A stretch of 64,000 nt of DNA. It comes from Microcystis elabens FACHB-917 (GTDB lineage Bacteria > Cyanobacteriota > Cyanobacteriia > PCC-6307 > Cyanobiaceae). Under the pieces are notes generated by a model, which worked only from the letters and a program-made list of their open reading frames with translations, ran no database searches and had not been told where the DNA came from. The position numbers and the translations under genes are program-made. Below, piece after piece: positions 45,067 to 55,460 of this stretch. The stretch is from positions 62,001-126,000 of the forward strand of contig NZ_JACJSZ010000003.1 of the NCBI RefSeq assembly GCF_014698445.1, in the 5' to 3' direction. The first letter of the stretch is position 1, and the number at the start of each line of letters is the position of its first letter.

Positions 45067-45313
45067 CCCGTCGCACCAGAAGCCGCACCCCCTCGCCGGG
45101 GCCGAACGGCGAGGGCTCGACCCGCTGCACCGCGTGGCCCTCGCCACGCAGCCCCTCGGTCACCATCTGCTCCGGCTCCCCGCCGTCGAGATCGATCCGC
45201 AGCCAGCCCCCCGGCGGCAGGGGCTCGAGGGCCAGGCGGGCCCGGATGAAGTTCACCGGGCAGGGGGTTCCCCGCAGATCGAGGACCGCCGGGGACCCGC
45301 CCGGGCCGCTCAA
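45056..45313 (-). CDS. TusA-family sulfur carrier protein
   Basis: An 85-residue protein with the family motif [19 protein letters not shown], whose CPxxxxR Cys carries the persulfide, followed by [23 protein letters not shown]. TusA-type proteins hand sulfur to tRNA thiolation or other cofactors. The start is TTG 45313, sharing bases with the dnaJ stop (TTGA), which implies reinitiation after dnaJ. It in turn overlaps rsgA. Confidence 0.83.
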   Translation of the reverse strand: MSGPGGSPAVLDLRGTPCPVNFIRARLALEPLPPGGWLRIDLDGGEPEQMVTEGLRGEGHAVQRVEPSPFGPGEGVRLLVRRDGA

Positions 45314-46434
45314 CCGAACAGGCCCCCGAACAGGCCGCTCTTGTGGTGGTGGCGGTGCCCCTTGCTGGAATGGTGACCCGCCAGTTGCTCAAGCAGCTGC
45401 CGCTCCTCGTTGTTGAGCTTGGTGGGCAGCTGCACCTTGATGGTGAACTGGTGGTTGCCGCGGGCCACCGGATTCCCCAGCCGGGGCACTCCCTTGCCCT
45501 GGAGGGTGATGACCGCCCCGGGCTGGGTGCCGGGGGGAATCTCCAGCGGCTCGTGGCCGTCGACGGTCTCGACCTCGATCGTGTCGCCCAGGATCGCCTG
45601 GAGGTAGTTGAGCGAGACCTCGGAGTGGATCGTCACCCCGTCGCGGCGCAGGTGGGGGTGGGACTGGACCGTGAGGAAGACGTAGAGATCGCCCGCCGGT
45701 CCGCCCCGCTGGCCGGCGTTGCCCTCCTGGCCGACCCGCAGGCGGGTGCCGGTGTCGACGCCGGCGGGGATGTTGATGCGCAGCTTCTTGCGCACCTGCT
45801 GCAGACCCTGGCCGCCGCAGGCGCTGCAGGGATCGGCGATCACCTGGCCGGAGCCGTCGCAGGTGGGGCAGGGCGCCACCTGGGTGAAGCTGCCGAAGGG
45901 GGTGCGGGTGGCGCGGCGCACCTGGCCGGCGCCGCCGCAGGTGCCGCAGGTGGTGGGGCCGCTGCCCGCCTTGGCCCCGGACCCGTTGCAGGTGGTGCAG
46001 GTCTCGAGGTGGCGGATCTGCACGTCCTTCTCGCTGCCGAAGACGGCCTCGCTGAAGCTGATGGTGAGATCCAGGCGCAGGTCGTCGCCCTGGCGGGGGC
46101 CGCGGCGGCGTGCCCCGGCCGCGGCGCCGGCGCCGGCGCCGCCGAAGCCGCTGAAGAAAGTCTCGAAGAGGTCGGCGAAGCCCCCCATGTCCCCCATGTC
46201 GGGCATGCCGCCGCCGCCACCCAGGCCGGCCTCACCGAACTGGTCGTAGCGGGCCCGGGCCTGGGGATCGCTGAGCACCTCATAGGCACGGCCGATCTCC
46301 TTGAAGCGGTCCTCCGCAGCCGGATCCTTGTTCACATCGGGGTGGTACTGGCGGGCCAGACGCCGGTAGGCCTTCTTGAGGCTGTCGGCATCCACGTCCC
46401 GGCTGACACCGAGCAGTTCGTAGTAGTCGGCCAT
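45310..46434 (-). CDS. dnaJ: chaperone protein DnaJ
   Basis: Type I J-protein of 374 residues: J domain with [21 protein letters not shown] and HPD at about 36-38, a Gly/Phe-rich linker ([21 protein letters not shown]), four zinc motifs [24 protein letters not shown] and CSACGGQG, then the substrate-binding domains. The last residues ([14 protein letters not shown]) are His-rich. It stimulates DnaK ATPase. Its ATG overlaps the grpE stop by one base. Confidence 0.96.
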   Translation of the reverse strand: MADYYELLGVSRDVDADSLKKAYRRLARQYHPDVNKDPAAEDRFKEIGRAYEVLSDPQARARYDQFGEAGLGGGGGMPDMGDMGGFADLFETFFSGFGGAGAGAAAGARRRGPRQGDDLRLDLTISFSEAVFGSEKDVQIRHLETCTTCNGSGAKAGSGPTTCGTCGGAGQVRRATRTPFGSFTQVAPCPTCDGSGQVIADPCSACGGQGLQQVRKKLRINIPAGVDTGTRLRVGQEGNAGQRGGPAGDLYVFLTVQSHPHLRRDGVTIHSEVSLNYLQAILGDTIEVETVDGHEPLEIPPGTQPGAVITLQGKGVPRLGNPVARGNHQFTIKVQLPTKLNNEERQLLEQLAGHHSSKGHRHHHKSGLFGGLFG

Positions 46435-47156
46435 CAGTCGGATGTCCCCTCGCTGGGAGGCGCCGACACGTCGGAGCGGGACCCACCGGCGGGGCCGGGA
46501 CCCATCGACACCTTGACCAGGGCATGCCGCAGTACGCGGCCGTCGAGGTGGTAGCCCCGCTGCAGCTCCTCGATCACCACGTCCTCCGGATGCTCCTCAC
46601 TGGGTTCGCGCAGGACGGCCTCGTGGAGCGAGGGGTCGAAGGGTTCCCCCTCCACCCGCATCGGCGAAACCCCCAGCTGCTTGAACACGTCAACCAGCTG
46701 TTTATAGAGGTTCTGGTAACTGCGATGCAGACTCTGGGCCTCCTCGCTCTGGGGATTGAGCTGCTGCCGGGCCCGGTCGAAGTTGTCGACCACCGGCAGG
46801 ATCTCCGTGAGGGTGGTGCAGGTGATGTGCAGGCGCTGATCCTCCCTGTCGCGGGTCTGGCGCTTGCGGAAGTTGTCGAAGTCGGCGGCGATGCGCATGT
46901 ACTGGCCCCGCAGGGACTCGTTCTCGCTGCGCAGGGCCGCCAGCTCAGCCTCCAGCTGGCTGACGCGATCGGCACCGCCGGCGGCGGTGGCGTCAGGTGC
47001 GACCTCTGCGGAGTCCCCATCGGAGGACGGGGGGTCCCCGCCGCCCTCGTGGTTCACCGGCAGGGTCTCGAGGGTCTCCTCCACCCGGGCCGCGTCGACC
47101 GCGCCCTCCCGGGGATCGATCCGTTCCTCATGGGGGGAAGTGAAGTCGCCGGTCAT
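46434..47156 (-). CDS. grpE: nucleotide exchange factor GrpE
   Basis: A 240-residue GrpE: an acidic, variable N-terminal third, a long coiled coil ([19 protein letters not shown]), then [21 protein letters not shown] and the C-terminal beta domain with [18 protein letters not shown] and [16 protein letters not shown]. Promotes ADP release from DnaK. It heads the grpE-dnaJ-tusA-rsgA run and is divergent from pilB. No CIRCE element was found in the 123-bp upstream region. Confidence 0.95.
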   Translation of the reverse strand: MTGDFTSPHEERIDPREGAVDAARVEETLETLPVNHEGGGDPPSSDGDSAEVAPDATAAGGADRVSQLEAELAALRSENESLRGQYMRIAADFDNFRKRQTRDREDQRLHITCTTLTEILPVVDNFDRARQQLNPQSEEAQSLHRSYQNLYKQLVDVFKQLGVSPMRVEGEPFDPSLHEAVLREPSEEHPEDVVIEELQRGYHLDGRVLRHALVKVSMGPGPAGGSRSDVSAPPSEGTSD

Positions 47157-47279
47157 GCGTTCTGGCAGGGATGTCAGATGCCGTTATGTTGAATGCCCGG
47201 GAGCCCACTCCACAAGCGGTGGAAGCCCGCACCTCGGCCACGCTCCTGCCCCTGGCTTCGCTTCCGATCCTTCCCGTCG

Positions 47280-48737
47280 ATGCCATCCGAAGGTCTCACC
47301 CAGCGCCCGCAGGTCACCGGTGCGGAGCACACCTCCCTGTTTCGCGATCTCGATCTGGGTCAGGCCGCCACCCCCCAGGGGCCGATCACGCTGGAAACGG
47401 AGGACCTCGAAGCCAGCAGTTCGGGTGAGGGGATCTCCCCGGTGATGAGCCTGGTGGATCGGATCCTGATTGAATCGCTCACCAGCGGCGCCAGCGACAT
47501 CCACGTGGAGCCCCAGGAGGACGGCCTGCTGGTCCGCTTCCGCCAGGACGGGGTGCTGCGCAGCATCGACAAACTGCCCCGCACGCTGATTCCGGCGGTC
47601 ACGTCCCGCTTCAAGATCATGGCCGACCTGGACATCGCCGAACGGCGGATGCCCCAGGACGGCCGGATCCGCCGCAACTTCCGCGGCCGCACCATGGACT
47701 TCCGGGTCAGCACCCTGCCCGGCCGCTACGGCGAGAAGGTGGTGCTGCGGCTGCTCGACAGCGGCGCCACCCAGCTGGGTCTGGACACCCTGATCACCGA
47801 CGAGGAAGCCCGCTCCACCCTGCGGGAAATCGGCGCCAAGCCCTTCGGCATGATCCTCGTCACCGGGCCGACGGGCTCCGGCAAGTCGACCACCCTGTAC
47901 GCCCTGCTCTCGGAGCGCAACGACCCCTCGATCAACATCTCCACCGTCGAGGATCCGATCGAATACACCCTCCAGGGCATCACCCAGACCCAGGTGAACC
48001 GGGAGAAGGGCTACGACTTCAGCTCCGCCCTGCGCGCCTTCATGCGGCAGGACCCGGACGTGCTGCTGGTGGGCGAGACCCGCGACCTGGAGACCGCCCG
48101 CACCGCCATCGAGGCGGCCCTGACGGGCCACCTTGTGCTCACCACCCTGCACTGCAACGACGCCGCCAGCGCCCTCGCCCGGCTCGACGAGATGGGCATG
48201 GAGCCCTTTCTGGTCAGCGCCTCGCTGCTGGGGATCGTCTCCCAGCGCCTGCTGCGCCGCCTGTGCAGCGAATGCCGGATCCCCTACCACCCCAACCACA
48301 GCGAACTGGCCCGCTTCGGCCTGGTGGCCTCCGACGAGACCGACATCTCCTTCTACCGCGCCAACACGGTGTTGCCCGGGTCGGAGGGCTGCTGCAGCTC
48401 CTGTCAGGGGCGCGGGTACAAGGGCCGGGTGGGGGTCTACGAGATCCTGCGCATGAACGAGACCCTCTCCGCCGCCGTGGCCAAGCGGGCGACGACCGAG
48501 GAACTGCGGCGCCTGGCCCTGGAGAGCGGCATGAAAACGCTGCTCGGCTACGGCCTCGATCTGGTGCGGGAAGGACTCAGCACCCTCGAGGAGGTGGAGC
48601 GCATGCTGCTCACCGATACGGGCCTGGAATCGGAACGGCGCGCCCGGGCCCTGAGCACCCTCACGTGCCGTAGCTGCGGGGCCGGCCTGGAGGACGAATG
48701 GTTGGAATGTCCCTACTGTCTGACCGTTAGGACCTGA
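47280..48737 (+). CDS. pilB: type IV pilus assembly ATPase PilB, short form with C-terminal zinc ribbon
   Basis: GspE/PulE ATPase powering pilus extension. From ATG 47280 it has 485 residues: SDIHVEPQEDGLLVRFRQDG, Walker A GPTGSGKS (Lys202), the Asp box STVEDPIEY, Walker B LLVGETRDLETA, His box TGHLVLTTLHCND, and the zinc-binding pairs CSEC and CCSSCQGRGYKGRVGVYE. The N-terminal MshEN-type domain of full-length cyanobacterial PilB (usually over 600 residues) is missing. An extra CRSCG/CPYC zinc ribbon ends the protein. pilT and pilC follow closely. Confidence 0.9.
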   Translation: MPSEGLTQRPQVTGAEHTSLFRDLDLGQAATPQGPITLETEDLEASSSGEGISPVMSLVDRILIESLTSGASDIHVEPQEDGLLVRFRQDGVLRSIDKLPRTLIPAVTSRFKIMADLDIAERRMPQDGRIRRNFRGRTMDFRVSTLPGRYGEKVVLRLLDSGATQLGLDTLITDEEARSTLREIGAKPFGMILVTGPTGSGKSTTLYALLSERNDPSINISTVEDPIEYTLQGITQTQVNREKGYDFSSALRAFMRQDPDVLLVGETRDLETARTAIEAALTGHLVLTTLHCNDAASALARLDEMGMEPFLVSASLLGIVSQRLLRRLCSECRIPYHPNHSELARFGLVASDETDISFYRANTVLPGSEGCCSSCQGRGYKGRVGVYEILRMNETLSAAVAKRATTEELRRLALESGMKTLLGYGLDLVREGLSTLEEVERMLLTDTGLESERRARALSTLTCRSCGAGLEDEWLECPYCLTVRT

Positions 48738-48742
48738 GCAGG

Positions 48743-49810
48743 ATGGATCTCCTCATCGAAGACCTGATGCAGGAACTGGTGAAGGCCGGCGGCAGCGACC
48801 TGCACCTGTCGGCGGGCAATCCGCCCTACGGCCGTTTCAGCGGCCAGCTGCGGCCGATCATTCAGGACGCCCAGCTCACCGAGGAGAGCTGCAACCGTCT
48901 GATCTTCTCCCTGCTCAACAACGCCCAGCGCAAGAACCTCGAGCAGAACTGGGAACTCGACTGTTCCTACGGCCTCAAGGGCGTGGCCCGGTTCCGCATC
49001 AACGTCTACCGCCAGCGGGGCACCTACGCGGCCTGCCTGCGGGCGCTCGGCAATTCCATCCCCAGCCTCGAGAAACTCGGCCTGCCCCCCATCGTCGAGG
49101 AGATCAGCAGCAAGCCCAAAGGTCTCGTCCTGGTCACCGGCCCGACGGGTTCCGGCAAGACCACCACCCTGGCGGCCCTGATCGAGCATATCAACGCCAC
49201 CCGTTCGGAACACATCCTCACCATCGAGGATCCGATCGAGTTCACCTACCGGAACGACAAATCGATCATTCACCAGCGGGAACTCAATGAGGACACCCGC
49301 AGCTTCTCCAACGCCCTGCGGGAAGACCCCGATGTGATCCTGGTGGGGGAACTGCGCGACCTCGAGACGATCCAGCTGGCCATCACCGCCGCCGAGACCG
49401 GCCACCTCGTCTTCGGCACCCTGCACACCAGCTCCGCCGGACAGACCGTCGATCGCATGGTGGACGTCTTCCCGGCCGGCCAGCAGACCCAGATCCGGGT
49501 GCAGCTGAGCGGCAGCCTGCTGGCGGTGTTCTCCCAGACGCTCTGCAGGAGCGCCGTCCCCACCGGCAGCGGGGCCTTCGGCCGGGTGATGGCCCAGGAG
49601 ATCATGATCAACACCCCCGCCATCGCCAACCTGATCCGGGAAGGCAAGAGCTCCCAGCTCTATTCCCAGATCCAGACCGGCGCCAGCCAGGGCATGCAGA
49701 CGCTGGAGCGGGCACTCGCCAACCTGGTGGAGGAGGGACGGGTCACCCGCGAGGAGGCCCTGCTGAAGACCACCAAACCCGAGGAGCTGGTTCGACTGCT
49801 CGACCTCTGA
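48743..49810 (+). CDS. pilT: type IV pilus retraction ATPase PilT
   Basis: A 355-residue secretion-type ATPase: GGSDLHLSAGNPPYGRFSGQL at the N-terminal domain, Walker A GPTGSGKTTTL (Lys139), TIEDPIEFTY, Walker B VILVGELRDLETI, the His box TGHLVFGTLHTSSA, and the PilT-typical AQEIMINTPAIANLIREGK (AIRNLIRE-like motif). Disassembles pili for twitching and DNA uptake. It is 5 bp after pilB with an AGGATG start context, and 8 bp before pilC. Confidence 0.94.
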   Translation: MDLLIEDLMQELVKAGGSDLHLSAGNPPYGRFSGQLRPIIQDAQLTEESCNRLIFSLLNNAQRKNLEQNWELDCSYGLKGVARFRINVYRQRGTYAACLRALGNSIPSLEKLGLPPIVEEISSKPKGLVLVTGPTGSGKTTTLAALIEHINATRSEHILTIEDPIEFTYRNDKSIIHQRELNEDTRSFSNALREDPDVILVGELRDLETIQLAITAAETGHLVFGTLHTSSAGQTVDRMVDVFPAGQQTQIRVQLSGSLLAVFSQTLCRSAVPTGSGAFGRVMAQEIMINTPAIANLIREGKSSQLYSQIQTGASQGMQTLERALANLVEEGRVTREEALLKTTKPEELVRLLDL

Positions 49811-49818
49811 GGAACGCC

Positions 49819-51069
49819 ATGACCGCCTTCGTCGTCACCTACACCACCAGGTCCGGCCAGCGCCGGGAGATGACGCTGAACGCCGACAGCCCCTCGGTCG
49901 CCCGGCGGGAGCTGCGCCGCCGCGGCATCCTGGCCACCACCCTGGTGCGCAAGGAGACCGCCAAGATTCCCCAGGCCAGCACGAAGACGACGGCCTCCTC
50001 CTTCAGCGGCCTGGCCGACCTGCTGGAGGGGCCGGTGACGATCCGCGACAAGGCCCTGTTCGCCAACAAGCTCTCCGCCCTTGTGGATGCGGGCGTGCCG
50101 ATCCTGCGCAGCCTCGACCTGATGCGGGTCCAGCAGCGCTCCAGGAAGATGCGCCAGGCCCTGGCCGGCATGACCCAGGACGTCAACCAGGGCGACAGCC
50201 TGGGCAACGCCATGCGCCGCTGGCCGAAGGTGTTCGACAACCTCAGCATCGCCCTGGTGGAGGCCGGTGAGGCCGGTGGCGTCCTGGACGACACCCTCAA
50301 GCGCCTGGCCAAGCTGCTAGAGGACAACGCCAAGCTCCAGAACCAGATCAAGGGGGCGATGAGCTATCCGGTCACGGTGCTGGTGATCGCCATCGCGGTG
50401 TTCCTGGGCATGACGATCTTCCTGATCCCCACCTTCTCGAGCGTCTTCGAGCAGCTGGGGGCGGAACTGCCCCTGTTCACCCAGATGATGCTGAATCTGA
50501 GTGAGTTCCTGCGTTCCTGGAAGGCCCTGATCCTGCTGGCGGCCCTGGTGGGCTTCGCCTTCTGGGTGGTCTCCACCTACAACACCCCGCTGGGCCGCCG
50601 CCAGATCGACGGCCTGCTGCTGAAGCTGCCCCTGTTCGGTGAGCTGCTGCAGAAATCGGCCAGCGCCCAGTTCTGCCGCACCCTCAGTTCCCTTTCCAAA
50701 GCCGGGGTTCCGATCCTTCTCTCCCTGGACATCGTGAGGGAAACGGCCACCAACTCCGTCATTTCCGATGCCATCATCTCCTCCAAGAACGAGGTGAGCG
50801 AGGGCATGCCGCTGAGTGCGGCCCTGCAGCTGAAGAACGTGTTTCCCGACATGTGCGTCAACATGCTGGCCATCGGTGAGGAAACCGGCGAGATGGACGC
50901 CATGCTCTCCAAGGTGGCCGACTTCTACGAAGATGAGGTCAGCACGATGGTGAAGGCCATGACCTCCATGCTGGAGCCGGCCATGATTGTGCTGGTGGGC
51001 ATCATCGTGGGATCGGTGCTGCTGGCCATGTATCTGCCGATGTTCTCGATCTACGAGCACGTGCGCTGA
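49819..51069 (+). CDS. pilC: type IV pilus inner-membrane platform protein PilC
   Basis: GspF-family protein of 416 residues with two copies of the F domain (about 75-200 and 280-400; ALFANKLSALVDAGVPILRSL and AQFCRTLSSLSKAGVPILLSL are the matching starts) and three membrane helices. It anchors PilB/PilT. The N-terminal 60 residues resemble the PilC cytoplasmic lead (VVTYTTRSGQRREMTLNAD). Third gene of pilB-pilT-pilC; no pilin or pilMNOQ genes lie in the window. It is convergent with the flavoprotein gene, three bases apart. Confidence 0.94.
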   Translation: MTAFVVTYTTRSGQRREMTLNADSPSVARRELRRRGILATTLVRKETAKIPQASTKTTASSFSGLADLLEGPVTIRDKALFANKLSALVDAGVPILRSLDLMRVQQRSRKMRQALAGMTQDVNQGDSLGNAMRRWPKVFDNLSIALVEAGEAGGVLDDTLKRLAKLLEDNAKLQNQIKGAMSYPVTVLVIAIAVFLGMTIFLIPTFSSVFEQLGAELPLFTQMMLNLSEFLRSWKALILLAALVGFAFWVVSTYNTPLGRRQIDGLLLKLPLFGELLQKSASAQFCRTLSSLSKAGVPILLSLDIVRETATNSVISDAIISSKNEVSEGMPLSAALQLKNVFPDMCVNMLAIGEETGEMDAMLSKVADFYEDEVSTMVKAMTSMLEPAMIVLVGIIVGSVLLAMYLPMFSIYEHVR

Positions 51070-51072
51070 GCC

Positions 51073-52380
51073 CTACGCGCCCGGGAGCTGGGCCGCCAGG
51101 GCCTGGCCCGCGAGCCAGCCTGAACTCCAGCAGTGCTGGAAGTTGAAACCGCCGGTCACCCCGTCCACGTCCAGCAGCTCCCCCACCAGGAACAGGCCCG
51201 GCCGCAGGCGGCTCTCCATCGAGGCCAGGTTGACCTCCGCCAGGGGGATGCCGCCGGCGGTGACGAACTCCTCGCCGAACGGACCACGCCCCGAGACCTG
51301 GTAGCGGCTGTCGCGCAGGGCCGTGACCAGGGCCTGCTCGCCGCGGCGGGGGAGGTCGGCCCAGCGCAGGCTGGCGTCGAGTCCGGCCAGGGCCAGCAGG
51401 TGCAGCCAGAGGCGGCGGCTGAGGTCGGGCCAGGGCCGCCAGTTGCCGAGCTGACGCCGGGCCTGCTCGCGGCGCGCTGCGGCGAACCAGCCCTCCAGTT
51501 CCGCCGGCCTGCGGCCGCCGGTCCAGTCGACCCGGAGCTCGGCCCGGTAGCGGCGCTCCCGCAGGGCCCGGGCGGCGAAGGCCGTGAGCCGCAGGGTGGC
51601 CGGGCCGCTGAGGCCCCAGTGGGTGATCAGCGCCGGCCCCCGCTGCCGCAGGGGCTTGCCGGCGGTGGCGGGCGCCGGGGGGGTGGCCGCGGCGTTGGCC
51701 GCCGGAGGGGCCAGCAGCAGCTCCAGCTGCACCGGATCCATGGCCACCCCGGCCAGGTCCACCAGGGGGTGGTCGGCCAGGGTGAGGGTGAACAGGGAGG
51801 GCACCGGCGCCACCAGGCCATGGCCCAGGGAGGTGGCGATGCGGTGGCCGCTGGGGTGGCTGCCGGTCGCCAGCACGAGGCGATCGGCGAGAAGTTCGGC
51901 CCCCGAGCGCAGCCGCAGCCGGAAGCCGCCGCCGGGCAGGGCCTCCGCCGCCTGCCCCGCCTCGGCGGTGTGGACCGCCACCCCGGCGGAGCTCGCCGCC
52001 CGGCGCAGGGTGTCGACCACCGAAGAGGAGCGGTTGGAGCGGGGGAACAGGCGCCCGTCGGGCTCCTCCACCAGCGACAGGCCATGGGCCATGAACCAGG
52101 CCACCGTGTCGCCGGGGGCAAAGCGCGCGAAGGGACCCCGCAGGACCTTGCCGCCGCGGGGGTAGTGATCCACCAGCAGCCGCGGATCCCAGCAGGCGTG
52201 GGTGACGTTGCAGCGGCCGCCGCCGCTGATCAGCACCTTGTGCAGCGGTTCCGGGGTGGACTCCAGCAGCAACACCCCCCCGGACAGCTGGCCGGCGGCC
52301 GCTTCGGCGGCCGCGATGGCGGCCATGAAGCCCGCCGGACCCCCTCCCACCACCACCACGGAGGCACGGCTGGGCAGCAT
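51073..52380 (-). CDS. HI0933-like NAD(P)/FAD-dependent flavoprotein
   Basis: A 435-residue flavoprotein: FAD-binding VVVVGGGPAGFMAAIAAAE at the N-terminus, KVLISGGGRCNVTHA (the HI0933 family signature), DGRLFPRSNRSSSVVDTLRR, and the ending EVNLASMESRLRPGLFLVGELLDVDGVTGGFNFQ in parts, where the second FAD-contact Asp lies. Family function is not established; oxidoreduction is assumed. ATG 52380 fits the Rossmann start; it is divergent from dusA with only 6 bp between start codons. Confidence 0.85.
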   Translation of the reverse strand: MLPSRASVVVVGGGPAGFMAAIAAAEAAAGQLSGGVLLLESTPEPLHKVLISGGGRCNVTHACWDPRLLVDHYPRGGKVLRGPFARFAPGDTVAWFMAHGLSLVEEPDGRLFPRSNRSSSVVDTLRRAASSAGVAVHTAEAGQAAEALPGGGFRLRLRSGAELLADRLVLATGSHPSGHRIATSLGHGLVAPVPSLFTLTLADHPLVDLAGVAMDPVQLELLLAPPAANAAATPPAPATAGKPLRQRGPALITHWGLSGPATLRLTAFAARALRERRYRAELRVDWTGGRRPAELEGWFAAARREQARRQLGNWRPWPDLSRRLWLHLLALAGLDASLRWADLPRRGEQALVTALRDSRYQVSGRGPFGEEFVTAGGIPLAEVNLASMESRLRPGLFLVGELLDVDGVTGGFNFQHCWSSGWLAGQALAAQLPGA

Positions 52381-52386
52381 GGGGCG

Positions 52387-53409
52387 ATGGAGCACAACTA
52401 CCGCTTCAGTGTGGCGCCCATGCTGGACTGCACCGATCGGCACTTCCGGGTGCTGATGCGGCAGGTCAGCAGGCACTGCCTGCTCTACACCGAGATGGTG
52501 GTGGCCCGGGCCCTGCACCACATCGCCGGTGACGGCTCCCCCTCCCGGATGGGGGAGCGGTGGCAGCGGCTGGAGCGGCTGCTGGGGTTCGACCCCAGCG
52601 AGCATCCCCTGGCCCTGCAGCTCGGCGGCGACGACCCGGTGCTGCTGGCGGAGGCCGCCCGGATGGGGGCCGACTGGGGCTACGACGAGATCAACCTCAA
52701 CGTCGGCTGCCCGAGCGAGAAGGTGCAGCAGGGGCGATTCGGGGCCTCCCTGATGGCGGATCCGGATCGGGTGGCCCGCTGCGTGGCGGGGATGGCGGCG
52801 GCCACGCCGCTGCCGGTGACGGTGAAGCACCGCATCGGCATCGATGAGCGCGACTCCTACGAGGAACTGCTGGCCTTCGTCGACCGCCTGGCGGCGGCCG
52901 GCGCCGCCCGCTTCGCCGTGCACGCCCGCAAGGCCTGGCTGAACGGCCTCGATCCGAAGCAGAACCGCACCGTGCCGCCCCTGCGCTGGGACCTGGTGCA
53001 CCGCCTCAAGCGGGAGCGGCCGCAGCTGACGATCGAACTCAACGGCGGGCTGGAGGAGCTGGGCCCCTGCCAGGAACAGCTGGCCCTGGTGGACGGGGTG
53101 ATGGTGGGCCGGGCGGCCTACGCCCATCCGCTGCGCTGGGCGGCGGTGGACGGCCGGATCTTCGGCGAGACAGGCGGCGTCGAGGCCCGGGCCTCGACGG
53201 TGGTGAGGGGGGTGCTGCCCCACGCCGAACACTGGTGCGCCTCAGGAGGCCGCCTGTGGCCGATCGCCCGGCACCTGGTGCAGGTGGTGGAGGGGGTCAG
53301 CGGGGCGCGCCACTGGCGCGGCTGGCTGACCCGGGAAGCCGGCCAGGCACACGCCGGGCCCGCCGTGCTGGAGGCCGCCGCCCGCCGGCTGGAGGAACGG
53401 GGCCTGTGA
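52387..53409 (+). CDS. dusA: tRNA-dihydrouridine synthase A
   Basis: FMN enzyme reducing uridine in the tRNA D-loop. The 340-residue protein has FSVAPMLDCTDRHFR, YTEMVVARAL, the catalytic Cys108 in LNVGCPSEKVQQGRFGASLM, VKHRIGIDERDSYE, and ELNGGLEELG with GVMVGRAAYAHP, the FMN phosphate segment. This set matches DusA more than DusB. ATG 52387; seven bases upstream the divergent flavoprotein gene starts. Confidence 0.92.
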   Translation: MEHNYRFSVAPMLDCTDRHFRVLMRQVSRHCLLYTEMVVARALHHIAGDGSPSRMGERWQRLERLLGFDPSEHPLALQLGGDDPVLLAEAARMGADWGYDEINLNVGCPSEKVQQGRFGASLMADPDRVARCVAGMAAATPLPVTVKHRIGIDERDSYEELLAFVDRLAAAGAARFAVHARKAWLNGLDPKQNRTVPPLRWDLVHRLKRERPQLTIELNGGLEELGPCQEQLALVDGVMVGRAAYAHPLRWAAVDGRIFGETGGVEARASTVVRGVLPHAEHWCASGGRLWPIARHLVQVVEGVSGARHWRGWLTREAGQAHAGPAVLEAAARRLEERGL

Positions 53410-53416
53410 AGGGGCC

Positions 53417-53914
53417 TCAGACCTCGGCGCCGCCGTACTCACCGCCGCCACCACCACTGCGGCGACGGCGGGAGCGGCCCTCCTCGAAGCCGTCGGAGGC
53501 GGCACCTGCAGCCCCGCCACCACCACCACCGCCGTAGCTGCGGTCCTCCCAGCCCCTGGCTCCGGAACCGCGGTCGGCGCCGTAACCGCCGCCGCCGCCG
53601 CCGTAACCGCCTCCGCCGCCGTAGCCACCACCACCGCCACCACGGCGGGGGCCACCGCCGCCGCCGCCGCCGCTGCGGGGTTCCGCCTTGTTGATGCGCA
53701 GGGGACGACCCATCAGCTCGGCGCCCTGGAGGGCATTGATGGCCCTGGTCTCGGTGTCGGCATCGGACATCTCGATGAAGGCGAAGCCGCGCTTGCGGCC
53801 GGTGTCGCGCTCCAGCGGCAGCGAACAGTTGACCACCTCGCCGAAGGGCGCGAACAGTTCTGCCACGTCTTCCTGCTCGGCGCGGAAGGGAAGATTGCCG
53901 ACGAAAATACTCAC
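53417..53914 (-). CDS. glycine-rich RNA-recognition-motif protein
   Basis: A 165-residue cyanobacterial Rbp: one RRM with RNP2 IFVGNLP (3-9) and RNP1 KRGFAFIEM (41-49), then from about residue 80 a Gly/Tyr/Arg-rich tail (GGGGYGGGGGYGG type) with a basic RSRRRRSG stretch. Rbps of this class are cold-inducible and some carry mRNAs of photosystem proteins. The tail should be disordered and may phase-separate. The start is GTG 53914. It is convergent with dusA, 7 bp apart, and has a small hairpin in its leader. Confidence 0.93.
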   Translation of the reverse strand: MSIFVGNLPFRAEQEDVAELFAPFGEVVNCSLPLERDTGRKRGFAFIEMSDADTETRAINALQGAELMGRPLRINKAEPRSGGGGGGGPRRGGGGGGYGGGGGYGGGGGGYGADRGSGARGWEDRSYGGGGGGGAAGAASDGFEEGRSRRRRSGGGGGEYGGAEV

Positions 53915-53937
53915 TGACCGATGAGGGGGAACCGATG

Positions 53938-53953
53938 GGGCGCACAGGCGCCC
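53938..53953 (-). promoter_or_regulatory. leader hairpin upstream of the RRM gene
   Basis: GGGCGC-ACAG-GCGCCC (plus-strand order) is a perfect 6-bp stem with a 4-base loop, 24 bp upstream of the GTG start. A weak -10 candidate (TCTAAT on the minus strand, complement at 53967-53972) would place it inside the 5' untranslated region. Possible RNA thermometer or mRNA stability element; inferred only. Confidence 0.35.
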
Positions 53954-54007
53954 GAGACCCACCAAGATTAGACGTAGACCCGCGATTCCAACGCCCGCCC
54001 GGCCAGC

Positions 54008-55408
<1,401 letters not shown>

Positions 55409-55460
55409 CGGGGCATTCCGCTCAGCCCCTCAGCTTGCCATTCGTCTCAGGTGGTTCTCC

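Noticed and set aside
47157-47279. CIRCE heat-shock element before grpE
   Set aside because: No TTAGCACTC-N9-GAGTGCTAA pattern or close variant was seen.
53417-53690. Gly-rich repetitive DNA as a satellite or CRISPR-like array
   Set aside because: It is the in-frame Gly/Tyr/Arg tail of the RRM protein; there are no regular spacers.
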